Positions 25,478 to 31,708 of a stretch of 32,419 bases of DNA are shown here, piece by piece. The notes under the pieces were generated by a model. It had not been told where the DNA came from. It saw only the letters and a program-made list of their open reading frames with translations, and made no database searches. This stretch comes from a virus. The position numbers were made by a program, and so were the translations under genes. The DNA lies in IMG/VR virus record IMGVR_UViG_3300025674_000203, positions 1-32,419 of that record. One strand, given 5' to 3'. How positions within the stretch are numbered: the stretch's first letter is position 1; each line of letters opens with the position of its first letter.

Positions 25478-25769
25478 CTATAACATCCTTTCCTATTATC
25501 TTTGCAAGACTTCTATCAGCATCACCTAACTCTGAGGTGAGACTATCTGCCTTGTCATGGGTAGATCCGATGAACTCATCAAAGAACTCATCGCTTTCTA
25601 TTGAGTCTACAAGGCTAAATATATCCATAGCCTTTAGGTATGCTGCTTCTACTCTGAGATAGTCTCTTATTTTCTTGTCTTCTACTTCATTCTTGAAGAA
25701 CGTATCCCAATTAATGTAGTTCCTTGATACGTGACTAAGGTACTTCTCTCTTAGCTCGTCATAAGTCAT
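25449..25769 (-). CDS. Hypothetical acidic protein
   Basis: A 106-residue helical, acidic protein (MTYDELREKYLSHVSRNYIN; EAAYLKAMDIFSLVDSIESD). Its start sits on a TAATG overlap with the preceding gene. No motif or family recognised. Its place in the early operon suggests a host-directed or regulatory role, on position alone. Confidence 0.65.
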   Translation of the reverse strand: MTYDELREKYLSHVSRNYINWDTFFKNEVEDKKIRDYLRVEAAYLKAMDIFSLVDSIESDEFFDEFIGSTHDKADSLTSELGDADRSLAKIIGKDVIDAYLSTLSK

Positions 25770-26083
25770 TACTTACTCCATCTACGGATCATATTCTCAA
25801 AGTCATCTCTCATAGTGTAAGAGGTAGGCTTAGCCCTAGTGAGCTTGATGATACGCTTCTTGTGAGTCTCATAGTGCTTACTATCTTTGGTGTAGTCAAT
25901 CCAATCATTTGTCATCGGACTAGGGTTCTTTACAAAGAGAGTTACTCTTTCTCTCATAGGTTCAAAAGCCCATATAGCACTTTTACATTCATAAGCTAAG
26001 CCACCGTCATCAGTGATACGCTTAATTTCTTCATAGGTTCTGATCATGTAGTTTGCTTGTCTATGTCCTAATACTCTACGCAT
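25769..26083 (-). CDS. Hypothetical basic protein
   Basis: A 104-residue protein (MRRVLGHRQANYMIRTYEEI) with a central AFEPMRERVTLFVKNP strand pair and a basic second half (HKKRIIKLTRAKPTSY). It overlaps the preceding gene by eight bases. The charge suggests nucleic-acid contact. No family recognised. Confidence 0.65.
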   Translation of the reverse strand: MRRVLGHRQANYMIRTYEEIKRITDDGGLAYECKSAIWAFEPMRERVTLFVKNPSPMTNDWIDYTKDSKHYETHKKRIIKLTRAKPTSYTMRDDFENMIRRWSK

Positions 26084-26387
26084 TGTAATCTTCCTTTGCT
26101 GCAGTTAATAGTTCCTCAAATTCATAGCTGCTAGGCCATGCTCTGTCTGCTAAGTAGCCTTGTTCATTCAGGACTACTATAGCTAGCCTCAAGTGTTCTT
26201 CTAGTAATGAGTGGTCACGACTAGCCTCTACGCTTTCTTCTATTACTTCGTTCCTTACTAGCGCTTCTCTGATATCATCAGGCGTATCTGCTAGTATCCT
26301 ATCGAACTCCTCCCAGTTTTCCTCGTGTATAGCCTGAGTGATACTGTTGAAGTAGAAGTGGTACATTCCAGGGATTCTCTTAGACAT
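26076..26387 (-). CDS. Hypothetical acidic helical protein, first gene after internal phage promoter
   Basis: A 103-residue protein (MSKRIPGMYHFYFNSITQAI) with AAGGA seven bases before the ATG. It is helical and acidic (NWEEFDRILADTPDDIREAL; HLRLAIVVLNEQGYLADRAW). It is the first gene after the minus-strand promoter-like site at 26462-26483, with a 76-base leader that contains a hairpin. No family recognised. Confidence 0.7.
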   Translation of the reverse strand: MSKRIPGMYHFYFNSITQAIHEENWEEFDRILADTPDDIREALVRNEVIEESVEASRDHSLLEEHLRLAIVVLNEQGYLADRAWPSSYEFEELLTAAKEDYNA

Positions 26388-26432
26388 TGTTTGTCCTTTC
26401 TTTCTGTTGGACGTTACTAAAGGGATCCTAAA

Positions 26433-26453
26433 GGGATACCTTAAGGATATCCC
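26433..26453 (-). other. Hairpin in the leader of the internal early transcript
   Basis: GGGATA (26448-26453 on the minus strand) pairs with TATCCC (26433-26438), and a further T-G and C-G pair extends the stem around a CTTAA loop. It begins about ten bases after the predicted start G26463, so it would cap the 5' end of the transcript. A short direct repeat, ATCCCTTTAG, follows it. It may stabilise or process the RNA. There is no U-run, so it is not an intrinsic terminator. Confidence 0.5.
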
Positions 26454-26461
26454 CTCTCCCC

Positions 26462-26483
26462 CCTATAAGGGTGTGTTTTAAGC
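26462..26483 (-). promoter_or_regulatory. T7-type phage RNA polymerase promoter (copy 2, minus strand)
   Basis: On the minus strand it reads CTTAAAACACACCCTTATAG followed by GGGG. It shares CACACCCTTATAGG with the site before the terminase and CACCCTTATAGG with the site at 6888-6910. The likely start is G26463. It lies in the only coding gap of this part of the operon (26388-26484) and would give the replication genes downstream, including the RNA polymerase gene itself, expression by the phage polymerase. Confidence 0.65.
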
Positions 26484-26484
26484 G

Positions 26485-26649
26485 TTACATGGGTTTCCCC
26501 CAGAACACTAGGTAGTTTGTTTGAGCCTGAGTGACAACAGTATCAAACCTACCCTCGTCTCTCATCTTCTCTGCTAACTCACCGCACTGGTCAAGGCCAC
26601 TCCGAGTGTCTGCCTTGTCTCTTGCAATGTATATTACTTGATATTCCAT
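26485..26649 (-). CDS. Small protein, unknown
   Basis: A 54-residue protein (MEYQVIYIARDKADTRSGLD ... NYLVFWGKPM). Its ATG overlaps the stop of the preceding gene (TAATG). It reads as a compact alpha-beta fold: YQVIYIARD strand, GLDQCGELAEKMRDEG helix, FDTVVTQAQTNYLVFW strands. It ends just before the phage promoter. No family recognised. Confidence 0.65.
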   Translation of the reverse strand: MEYQVIYIARDKADTRSGLDQCGELAEKMRDEGRFDTVVTQAQTNYLVFWGKPM

Positions 26650-26978
26650 TAGTGTACCTCTATGTTAGTTTCAGTGTCGTATGGTCCATCGTGTACAGCG
26701 TCGTCTTCAAGGTCTACATAGAGTGTTATATAGACTGCTTCATCGCGTACGTCTAGTGGACACTCTGTGCGATCCCCATCGATCCAGACGAACAGGGAGT
26801 CTCCTAGTGTAGCTGCAAACTTGACTACATCAGGGTCTGTGTCGTGACAAAGAGTGATTTCATTGTATGACCAGTCATAGGGATACCAGTGAGCGTCATC
26901 GAGTGTATTGCTTTTGAATTCGATATCGTAGTTAGCTGAATAGTAGTTACGCATATCGCAATTGATTTCTAGTGACAT
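26649..26978 (-). CDS. Very acidic, Asp/Tyr-rich protein
   Basis: A 109-residue protein (MSLEINCDMRNYYSANYDIE), preceded by AAGGACC. It is strongly acidic with many Asp and Tyr residues (DDAHWYPYDWSYNEITLCHD; YVDLEDDAVHDGPYDTETN). Small acidic early phage proteins often act as DNA mimics or bind host enzymes, but no specific family is recognised. Confidence 0.65.
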   Translation of the reverse strand: MSLEINCDMRNYYSANYDIEFKSNTLDDAHWYPYDWSYNEITLCHDTDPDVVKFAATLGDSLFVWIDGDRTECPLDVRDEAVYITLYVDLEDDAVHDGPYDTETNIEVH

Positions 26979-26996
26979 TGTAGTAGGTCCTTTCGG

Positions 26997-27077
26997 TTAT
27001 GTTATGATAATTATAAGTATTAGTGGTAGTGTACTCCAGAGTAAAACCTGAAGCCACCATGAAGGAGGAGGTATCAT
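26997..27077 (-). CDS. 26-residue hydrophobic membrane peptide
   Basis: The frame encodes MIPPPSWWLQVLLWSTLPLI, then LIIIIT, with AAAGGAAAC just upstream of the ATG, the same style of ribosome site as neighbouring genes. Residues 7-25 would span a membrane. It lies between the non-coding repeat region and the acidic protein gene. Too short for any family call; its ribosome site and the lack of another gene here support it. Confidence 0.5.
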   Translation of the reverse strand: MIPPPSWWLQVLLWSTLPLILIIIIT

Positions 27078-27346
27078 TTTTAGTTTCCTTTCGGTTCATC
27101 ACTCATGCACTCACAGTACACTCACAACCAGATTACTCCACGTAAACTCAAAAATAATCCCAAAGTGGTACTATTAATGCCCTAATAGTCACAAAGTGGC
27201 CCTACTAGTACACATAGCGGTTACTCAGTGTGCCTTGCTAGTACACATAGCGGTCATTCAGTGTCCTATTAGCTTGCAAGTGTCCTCACTCGGAAGACAC
27301 CCCTAACCCCTACGAGCGTAGCGAGCTGTGAATGTATTTGCAAGTG
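27078..27346. other. Non-coding block with degenerate repeats
   Basis: No plausible gene on either strand over 269 bases. It holds four copies of CAWAGYGG (27161, 27192, 27213, 27246), a 17-base exact repeat, a 6-bp hairpin CTATTA/TAATAG (27171-27188), GTGTC/GACAC arms (27280-27300), a CTACGAGCGTAG palindrome-like hairpin near 27308 and a repeated TTGCAAGTGT (27274 and 27338). It is flanked by two tiny membrane-peptide genes. Possible roles are replication origin, operator array or structured leader. Confidence 0.55.
27205..27266. repeat. Tandem direct repeat, 33-base period
   Basis: CTAGTACACATAGCGGT occurs exactly at 27205-27221 and 27238-27254. Each copy is followed by (A/C)-rich bases and TCAGTGT, so the similarity extends to about 28 bases. 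The preceding CAAAGTGG copies look like diverged units of the same series. Confidence 0.75.
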
Positions 27347-27430
27347 TTATCTGTTACCGAAGAATCCATTCCAGAAGAACAGGAATAGACAGATACAAAC
27401 TATACCTAGTAGTACATCTAAAGCCTCCAT
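27347..27430 (-). CDS. 27-residue hydrophobic membrane peptide
   Basis: The frame encodes MEALDVLLGIVCICLFLFFW, then NGFFGNR. The ATG overlaps the preceding gene's stop (TAATG) and AAAGGAG lies about ten bases upstream. Residues 6-20 and the aromatic end form one membrane segment. Such peptides in early operons may alter the host membrane or exclude other phages. A holin is unlikely at this size and in this early place. Confidence 0.55.
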   Translation of the reverse strand: MEALDVLLGIVCICLFLFFWNGFFGNR

Positions 27431-27648
27431 TACTTACTTCTCCTTTCTTGTACACGCTTAAGTGCTTCTTCTAGAATAGCACCTTCAATGGCGTTGAACA
27501 TAAAGTTAGCACTCTCAGTAGCACCGTGAGTACCTACAAAGTCATTGAATTGACGCTCAGTGAAGTTCATAGACCACTCTTCAAATGCACTGTCACATGC
27601 ATCATCGAGCATTTCAACGAGACCTTTAATTTCGTTTTCGATATTCAT
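27430..27648 (-). CDS. Hypothetical early protein
   Basis: A 72-residue, largely helical protein (MNIENEIKGLVEMLDDACDS ... AIEGAILEEALKRVQERRSK), starting two bases after the preceding stop with GGAGCG about seven bases upstream. The core is acidic and the C-terminus basic. No family recognised. Confidence 0.7.
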   Translation of the reverse strand: MNIENEIKGLVEMLDDACDSAFEEWSMNFTERQFNDFVGTHGATESANFMFNAIEGAILEEALKRVQERRSK

Positions 27649-27650
27649 AG

Positions 27651-27935
27651 TTACGCTCCTGTTGTTTTGCGTGATTGAATAATGTCCTCTTGGCTACAAT
27701 GGTCTTCCCATGCATCCAAGATTTCGTATGACTTAGGATGATGTGAACCAGCACCTTTAAGCCACTCTATATAACCTTGACGATACTCAAGGCTACATTC
27801 TTGTATGAGTATACCGTGGCATATTGCATCTTGGTAATACTCAGCGTGTTGACGTTCTTGTAACTCAACCATGGCATCATGGATGAGATCTTCGATCTGC
27901 CGATTAGACATATCAGTGATATCAATTGTCTTCAC
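27651..27935 (-). CDS. Hypothetical early protein, GTG start
   Basis: The start is taken as GTG at 27935, because GAGGAG (27943-27948) lies seven bases upstream; the next in-frame ATG (27911) has no ribosome site. This gives 94 residues beginning VKTIDITDMSNRQIEDLIHD. The middle has HAEYYQDAICHGILIQECSL and the C-terminus WEDHCSQEDI. It overlaps the preceding gene by 14 bases. No family recognised. Confidence 0.65.
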   Translation of the reverse strand: MKTIDITDMSNRQIEDLIHDAMVELQERQHAEYYQDAICHGILIQECSLEYRQGYIEWLKGAGSHHPKSYEILDAWEDHCSQEDIIQSRKTTGA

Positions 27936-28104
27936 AATAACACTCCTCAAGTTCAATTTGGTGTTCTAAGTTATCGATTTCATAAGCAACATCTGCGAAT
28001 GCTACCATTTCATCTTCGTCTTCAGGGTCTCTCATCATTGAGAGTACTGTCTGAAGATGTTCAAGACGTTTAATAGAAGCGCCTTGTCTACACATGCAAG
28101 ACAT
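27922..28104 (-). CDS. Small Cys-containing acidic protein
   Basis: A 60-residue protein with a strong AGGAGG ribosome site. The N-terminus is MSCMCRQGASIKRLEHLQTV with a CxC, the C-terminus LEECYCEDN with another; a possible metal site would join the ends around a helical hairpin (ADVAYEIDNLEHQIELEE). No family recognised. Confidence 0.65.
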   Translation of the reverse strand: MSCMCRQGASIKRLEHLQTVLSMMRDPEDEDEMVAFADVAYEIDNLEHQIELEECYCEDN

Positions 28105-28157
28105 AATAACCTCCTTTTGGTTTGTCTCATCAGAGAGTAAGTAACCAACTTACCCTG

Positions 28158-28173
28158 ACGCCCCGAAGGGCGT
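28158..28173 (-). other. UUCG-capped hairpin after the ssDNA-binding gene
   Basis: On the minus-strand transcript ACGCCC-UUCG-GGGCGU forms a perfect 6-bp stem closed by a stable C(UUCG)G tetraloop, five bases past the stop at 28179. No U-run follows, so it is more likely a 3'-end stabiliser or processing point than a terminator. Confidence 0.55.
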
Positions 28174-28178
28174 TTCGA

Positions 28179-28643
28179 CTAGAAGTCTTCTGCTGGAGCA
28201 GCTTGTGTATTACCTTCAGTAACCACTATATCGAAGTCTACAGTAGCCTCTGGATTGTATTCCTTAAGATCCATAACTTGAACCGCAATAAGAATAGTCT
28301 TACGACCTGTCTTACCTGCTACATTCCAGTCATAGCTATAGGCCATGATATTACCTGTAGAACCGTTACCGATACCATCAGTCATATCGTTCTTCTCAGA
28401 GTCTACAACTCTAATCTTGTTCTTTTGTCCTTTGTTATTCTTCGCAGGACGAGAAAGATTAAGAGCCATATTACCATTAGGTAACGCACGGATCTTACCA
28501 TACTGAGACATCTCATCAGAGCGTGACTTATCGAATTCGATCTGGATATCAAACTGATCCTTACCGAATGGATTAACCTCTGACTTGTAAACCTTAGCAA
28601 AGTTAAGAGTTACGTCACGAATGATTGAAGTTGAATTAGCCAT
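28179..28643 (-). CDS. ssDNA-binding protein (T7 gp2.5-like)
   Basis: The start is taken at ATG 28643 (MANSTSIIRDV), with AAGGAA about six bases upstream; 154 residues. The outline is that of phage gp2.5-type proteins: LNFAKVYKSEVNPFGKDQFD early, GNGSTGNIMAYSYDW and GRKTILIAVQVMDLKEYNP in the core, and an acidic tail ending AEDF. The terminal Phe is the feature gp2.5 uses to contact polymerase and helicase. A second, diverged copy lies at 24371-24856. Its leader (28650-28747) has a series of small hairpins, which suggests control of its translation. Confidence 0.75.
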   Translation of the reverse strand: MANSTSIIRDVTLNFAKVYKSEVNPFGKDQFDIQIEFDKSRSDEMSQYGKIRALPNGNMALNLSRPAKNNKGQKNKIRVVDSEKNDMTDGIGNGSTGNIMAYSYDWNVAGKTGRKTILIAVQVMDLKEYNPEATVDFDIVVTEGNTQAAPAEDF

Positions 28644-28649
28644 TGCCAA

Positions 28650-28747
28650 TTCCTTTCTGCGCTGTGCGCTTTAGTGGGCATGATTGCCCTAGGACGGAAG
28701 TGTCCTTTAGAAGACATAGGTGGGAGGAGGCCTATGCCCTCAGAAGG
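28650..28747 (-). promoter_or_regulatory. Structured leader of the ssDNA-binding gene
   Basis: A 98-base gap holding four consecutive small inverted repeats: GCGC/GCGC with a 3-base loop (28659-28669), GGGCA/TGCCC with a 4-base loop (28676-28689), AGGAC/GTCCT with a 6-base loop (28691-28706) and CATAGG/CCTATG with a 10-base loop (28715-28736). No U-run follows any of them. The ribosome site of the ssDNA-binding gene lies just after the last one in the direction of transcription. Confidence 0.5.
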
Positions 28748-28846
28748 CTACTTCTTAAATCGAGCTAGCCAGCAAACAGCACATAACCAGTACGTGCTGA
28801 AATCTGTTGCCACTGCTTTCTTATCACAAGAATCACAACCTTTCAT
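28748..28846 (-). CDS. 32-residue zinc-ribbon microprotein
   Basis: The frame encodes MKGCDSCDKKAVATDFSTYW, then LCAVCWLARFKK. CxxC at 4-7 and at 22-25 form a minimal zinc ribbon with a basic end. The ATG begins one base after the preceding stop, so it is probably translated by re-initiation. Confidence 0.6.
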   Translation of the reverse strand: MKGCDSCDKKAVATDFSTYWLCAVCWLARFKK

Positions 28847-28847
28847 A

Positions 28848-29078
28848 TTACCAATCACCTCTAGCTATACGTTTACGGATAGTGTCAGGCTTAAGCCTTT
28901 TAGGATAATCACGATCGCTAAGTGTTGCTTTTCTAAACTCATATTCACGCTTAGCCTTAGCGATTGCTGCAACAGCTGCATAACCAGCTAACCGTTCTTG
29001 AAGCTTTTCATGGTTACGTTTATTAGAAAAAGCTTCTGCCTCATCTTTCAGAGACTGCGTTGCATTACCATACCACAT
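28848..29078 (-). CDS. Hypothetical basic helical protein
   Basis: The start at 29078 (MWYGNATQSLKDEAEAF) has AAGGA six bases upstream; 76 residues. The protein is helical and basic (KRNHEKLQERLAGYAAVAAI, AKAKREYEFRKATL) with an Arg/Lys-rich C-terminus ending IARGDW. It may bind nucleic acid. It is the first gene after the internal terminator at 29173-29211. No family recognised. Confidence 0.65.
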   Translation of the reverse strand: MWYGNATQSLKDEAEAFSNKRNHEKLQERLAGYAAVAAIAKAKREYEFRKATLSDRDYPKRLKPDTIRKRIARGDW

Positions 29079-29172
29079 ATCAATTCCTTTCGTGGTTGTT
29101 GTTGCACAGGATTGTACAGGAGACCAGCTCAACGAGGAGGGAGGAAGCCTCGGAGCTAGTCACCTGTAAAAT

Positions 29173-29211
29173 CCAAAAAAAGAAAGAGACCCCACCCCCG
29201 AAGGAGCAGGG
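29173..29211 (-). terminator. Intrinsic terminator or attenuator with UUCG loop
   Basis: On the minus strand CCCUGCUCC-UUCG-GGGGUGGGG (29190-29211) gives a 9-bp stem with three G-U pairs, followed by UCUCUUUCUUUUUUU (29175-29189). It lies between the first and second genes of the minus-strand operon and would limit transcription from the outermost promoter into the rest of the operon. Confidence 0.65.
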
Positions 29212-29227
29212 CCAGTTGGGAGGAAAC

Positions 29228-29500
29228 TTAGTCATAAACGCGACCAGAATACTCGCCATCAGCAGACTCAAAGACACCTTTCCGAATACCACGCACAGTA
29301 GCTAAACACGTATCAAGAGCCTCAAACAAATCAGACTCGATAGCCGCCCACTCAGGGTGAACACCATCATAGCCACCCCCAGAACAAGTCCCATCCAGGA
29401 AATCATGAAAAGAGGCAGCATTATCAGAAAGACGAGAAAGACTCTCACGAAGACGCATTTCAAAAGACAACTCAGCATTAGAACAAGAACGAATAGACAT
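29228..29500 (-). CDS. First gene of the minus-strand operon, unknown
   Basis: The start is taken at ATG 29500 (MSIRSCSNAELSFEMRLRES) with GGAG seven bases upstream; 90 residues. It is helical at the N-terminus, has a GTCSGGGYDGVHPEW centre and a helical ESDLFEALDTCLATVRGI second half. An overlapping plus-strand frame exists but lacks a ribosome site and is Lys/Arg/Thr-rich, so this strand is preferred. Probably an immediate-early protein. No family recognised. Confidence 0.55.
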   Translation of the reverse strand: MSIRSCSNAELSFEMRLRESLSRLSDNAASFHDFLDGTCSGGGYDGVHPEWAAIESDLFEALDTCLATVRGIRKGVFESADGEYSGRVYD

Positions 29501-29655
29501 AACAACACTCCAAAACAAAAAGACGGGAACCGCCCGACACGGAAACAGGGGGGACCACAAAACAAACAAGGGTACCCAACAACACTCTACATCTTTTTTA
29601 AACACAGACAAAGACTTAAACACACCCTTATAGGAAAATTTTGAGGACTCCTACT
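29501..29655. promoter_or_regulatory. Divergent intergenic region
   Basis: Separates the leftward early operon from the rightward terminase operon. No gene seen. It holds the plus-strand phage promoter (29614-29634), a GGGTACCC palindrome, a weak CGGG/CCCG hairpin, and on the minus strand a weak sigma70-like pair (TTGTCT at 29606-29611, TAGAGT at 29584-29589, spacer 16). It is the natural place for the first early promoter, whether read by host or virion polymerase. Confidence 0.45.
29614..29634 (+). promoter_or_regulatory. T7-type phage RNA polymerase promoter (copy 3)
   Basis: Reads CTTAAACACACCCTTATAGG, nearly the same as the minus-strand copy at 26462-26483. The start would be G29633, giving a 23-base leader that carries GAGG before the terminase ATG at 29656. 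Confidence 0.65.
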
Positions 29656-31281
29656 ATGAACAACAAACGTAAGCTGGAATTGCTCAAAGAAGCCCAAAAG
29701 CGTAAGCAATTACAGGCCTACAAGGACGACTTTGAACTATTTTCCAAAGAACAAATTAGAATTATTACGAAGAATGCATCCCAAGGCTTTGTACCTTTCG
29801 AGTTCAACGAAGCACAATCGCAGATTAATGCGAAACTAGAGGCACAGCTACAAGAAACTGGTAAAGTCAGAGCAATTGTACTCAAAGCGAGGCAGCAAGG
29901 CATATCTACTTATTGCGCCGCTAGAGTTTTTTGGAAGACATTCTTCACCCCCTATACTCGGTCGGTAGTTATGGCACACGATAGTGCCACTAGTGATGCT
30001 CTTTTCAACATGAGTCGTAACATTATCGACAACATGGAGGAGCCACCCACGCTCAATAAGTCAAATGCTAAAGAAATTTTATTCGAACACAACAAAAGCG
30101 GCTATAGGCTGTACACAGCAGGTGCTAAAGAAGCTGGGCGAGGAACGACACCCACAATCGCACACCTTTCTGAGGTTGGATTCTGGCAATTTGACGAACA
30201 GATACTGGCAGGACTGTTCCAGGGTATTTCTCAAGAAGACGGAACTGAGGTAATACTGGAAAGTACCGCCAATGGCGCTTCGGGGGAGTTCTACAGACTG
30301 TATCAAGGTGCTATGCGAGGAGAAAATGAGTATATTCCTATTTTTCTACCATGGTTCATCACATCTGAGTACCGTAGAACAGCACCTGAAGACATGGAAC
30401 TTACAGAAGAAGAGTGGGATCTCTTAGAAAAGCACGATCTGGATAACGACCAGCTTTACTGGAGGCGTTTAAAGATAGCGGAGTCGGGGGAACGAAAGTT
30501 TAAGCAGGAATACCCTGCAACTCCTGAAGAAGCCTTTCTAGTAACTGGTAATTCTGTCTTTGATCAAGAGATCATTAACAGTATACAAGTAAAAGCACCA
30601 GAGTATGTAAGACACTTTGACGAAACCAGTAATTATTTTGAAGATGCTAGGGAAGGCCACCTTGAAATGTGGATTCCGCCAAATTTTGACGATAGATTTA
30701 TAATTGGTGCAGACGTAGCGCTAGGTGTAGGGCAAGATTATAGCACAGCGGTAGTATTAAATAAAGAGAGGCAAGTTTGTGCGCTATTTAGAGATAATTT
30801 CACGGATCCTAGTAATTTTGGCGATATTTTATTCTATCTGGGCAGATACTTCAACAATGCTTTATTGGCAGTAGAGAGTAATAGTCTAGGTATTGCTACT
30901 CTCAACAGATTAAAACAAATGAACTACGTTAACTTGTACTATCAGACCAAAGCAGCTAGTCTTCTTGACGATGAAGGTGGTAAACCTGGGTTTAGAACTA
31001 CAGTAGGCACTAAGCCTATGATCATCGGCAACCTAAAACGAGCTGTTGAAGAGTCAGACATCGATATACGCAGTGACGTCATTGTCGGAGAGTTAAGAAC
31101 TTATGTCTCAGCTGAAAACGGGTCCACTAATGCCCTCGCAGGAAACTTTGATGATACTGTTATGGCTCTTGCAATCGCATTCGAAGCCTACAGAACGCAT
31201 CAACACAGATTAACTGATAATACCGTATCATGGCGAGATAAAATAGGCTCGTTTGAACAGGAGAACACACAATGGCTATAA
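29656..31281 (+). CDS. Terminase large subunit
   Basis: The packaging motor ATPase and headful or end-cutting nuclease. ATG at 29656 with GAGG nine bases upstream; 541 residues. The ATPase half shows Walker A KARQQGIST (77-85), a variant common in phage terminases, Walker B IAHLSEVGFW (168-177, E173) and an LESTANG coupling motif (201-207). The RNase H-like nuclease half shows D353 in IIGADVALGVGQDYS, E407 in LLAVESNSLG and D499/D500 in NFDDTVMALAIA. It would dock on the portal, whose gene is not in this window. It begins the rightward operon, directly after the phage promoter. Confidence 0.93.
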   Translation: MNNKRKLELLKEAQKRKQLQAYKDDFELFSKEQIRIITKNASQGFVPFEFNEAQSQINAKLEAQLQETGKVRAIVLKARQQGISTYCAARVFWKTFFTPYTRSVVMAHDSATSDALFNMSRNIIDNMEEPPTLNKSNAKEILFEHNKSGYRLYTAGAKEAGRGTTPTIAHLSEVGFWQFDEQILAGLFQGISQEDGTEVILESTANGASGEFYRLYQGAMRGENEYIPIFLPWFITSEYRRTAPEDMELTEEEWDLLEKHDLDNDQLYWRRLKIAESGERKFKQEYPATPEEAFLVTGNSVFDQEIINSIQVKAPEYVRHFDETSNYFEDAREGHLEMWIPPNFDDRFIIGADVALGVGQDYSTAVVLNKERQVCALFRDNFTDPSNFGDILFYLGRYFNNALLAVESNSLGIATLNRLKQMNYVNLYYQTKAASLLDDEGGKPGFRTTVGTKPMIIGNLKRAVEESDIDIRSDVIVGELRTYVSAENGSTNALAGNFDDTVMALAIAFEAYRTHQHRLTDNTVSWRDKIGSFEQENTQWL

Positions 31282-31655
31282 GGGGTGATGAAAACCATCC
31301 AGGCTTAAAGAATCTTATCTCTATAAAAGATTCTGAAATGGCTGATGAGTGGCGCAAACGAGGACTAGAGGTGCGCCGCAAGAATAAAGAGAAGCGAGAA
31401 CTAGCCAAACAGACTATTATGGCTATGAAAGAGTTAGGTGACGAAGCACCTGATGCTATGCACGCACTTAACTACGTGCTGGTACAGGCAATGGAAGACG
31501 GTGACACAGATCAAATTGTGAAAGTAGCAAGTATCCTTGCGGAATACCAAGCACCTAAATTATCTCGTCAAGACGTTACACAAACGAACTTAGATGCTTC
31601 AGACTTATCGGACGAAGAATTAGAGGAAGAGCTACAAAAACTTTCTCTTCAGTAA
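31272..31655 (+). CDS. Possible terminase small subunit
   Basis: A 127-residue protein overlapping the end of the large terminase gene by ten bases, with AGGAG eight bases upstream. The basic N-terminal part (DEWRKRGLEVRRKNKEKREL), a helical middle and the EYQAPKLSRQDV then SDEELEEELQKL end resemble small DNA-recognition subunits of terminases. In most phages that gene comes before the large subunit, so the order is reversed. The call rests on context and composition. Confidence 0.45.
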   Translation: MAIRGDENHPGLKNLISIKDSEMADEWRKRGLEVRRKNKEKRELAKQTIMAMKELGDEAPDAMHALNYVLVQAMEDGDTDQIVKVASILAEYQAPKLSRQDVTQTNLDASDLSDEELEEELQKLSLQ

Positions 31656-31708
31656 AACTACCGTTGTCCTCACCTAGTCTGGGCCGCTAGGGGTAGGTAA
31701 GGCCCATT

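Noticed and set aside
27161-27300. A CRISPR-like array
   Set aside because: Repeats are few, degenerate and unevenly spaced (31, 21 and 33 bases), with no regular spacers and no cas genes.
29087-29170. A GTG-initiated frame of about 27 residues between the internal terminator and the next gene
   Set aside because: No ribosome site and no protein-like pattern; treated as leader sequence.
29357-29644. Plus-strand frame of 95 residues opposite the first early gene
   Set aside because: Composition is dominated by Thr, Lys, Arg and Asn, there is no ribosome site, and the opposite strand has a good start with GGAG.
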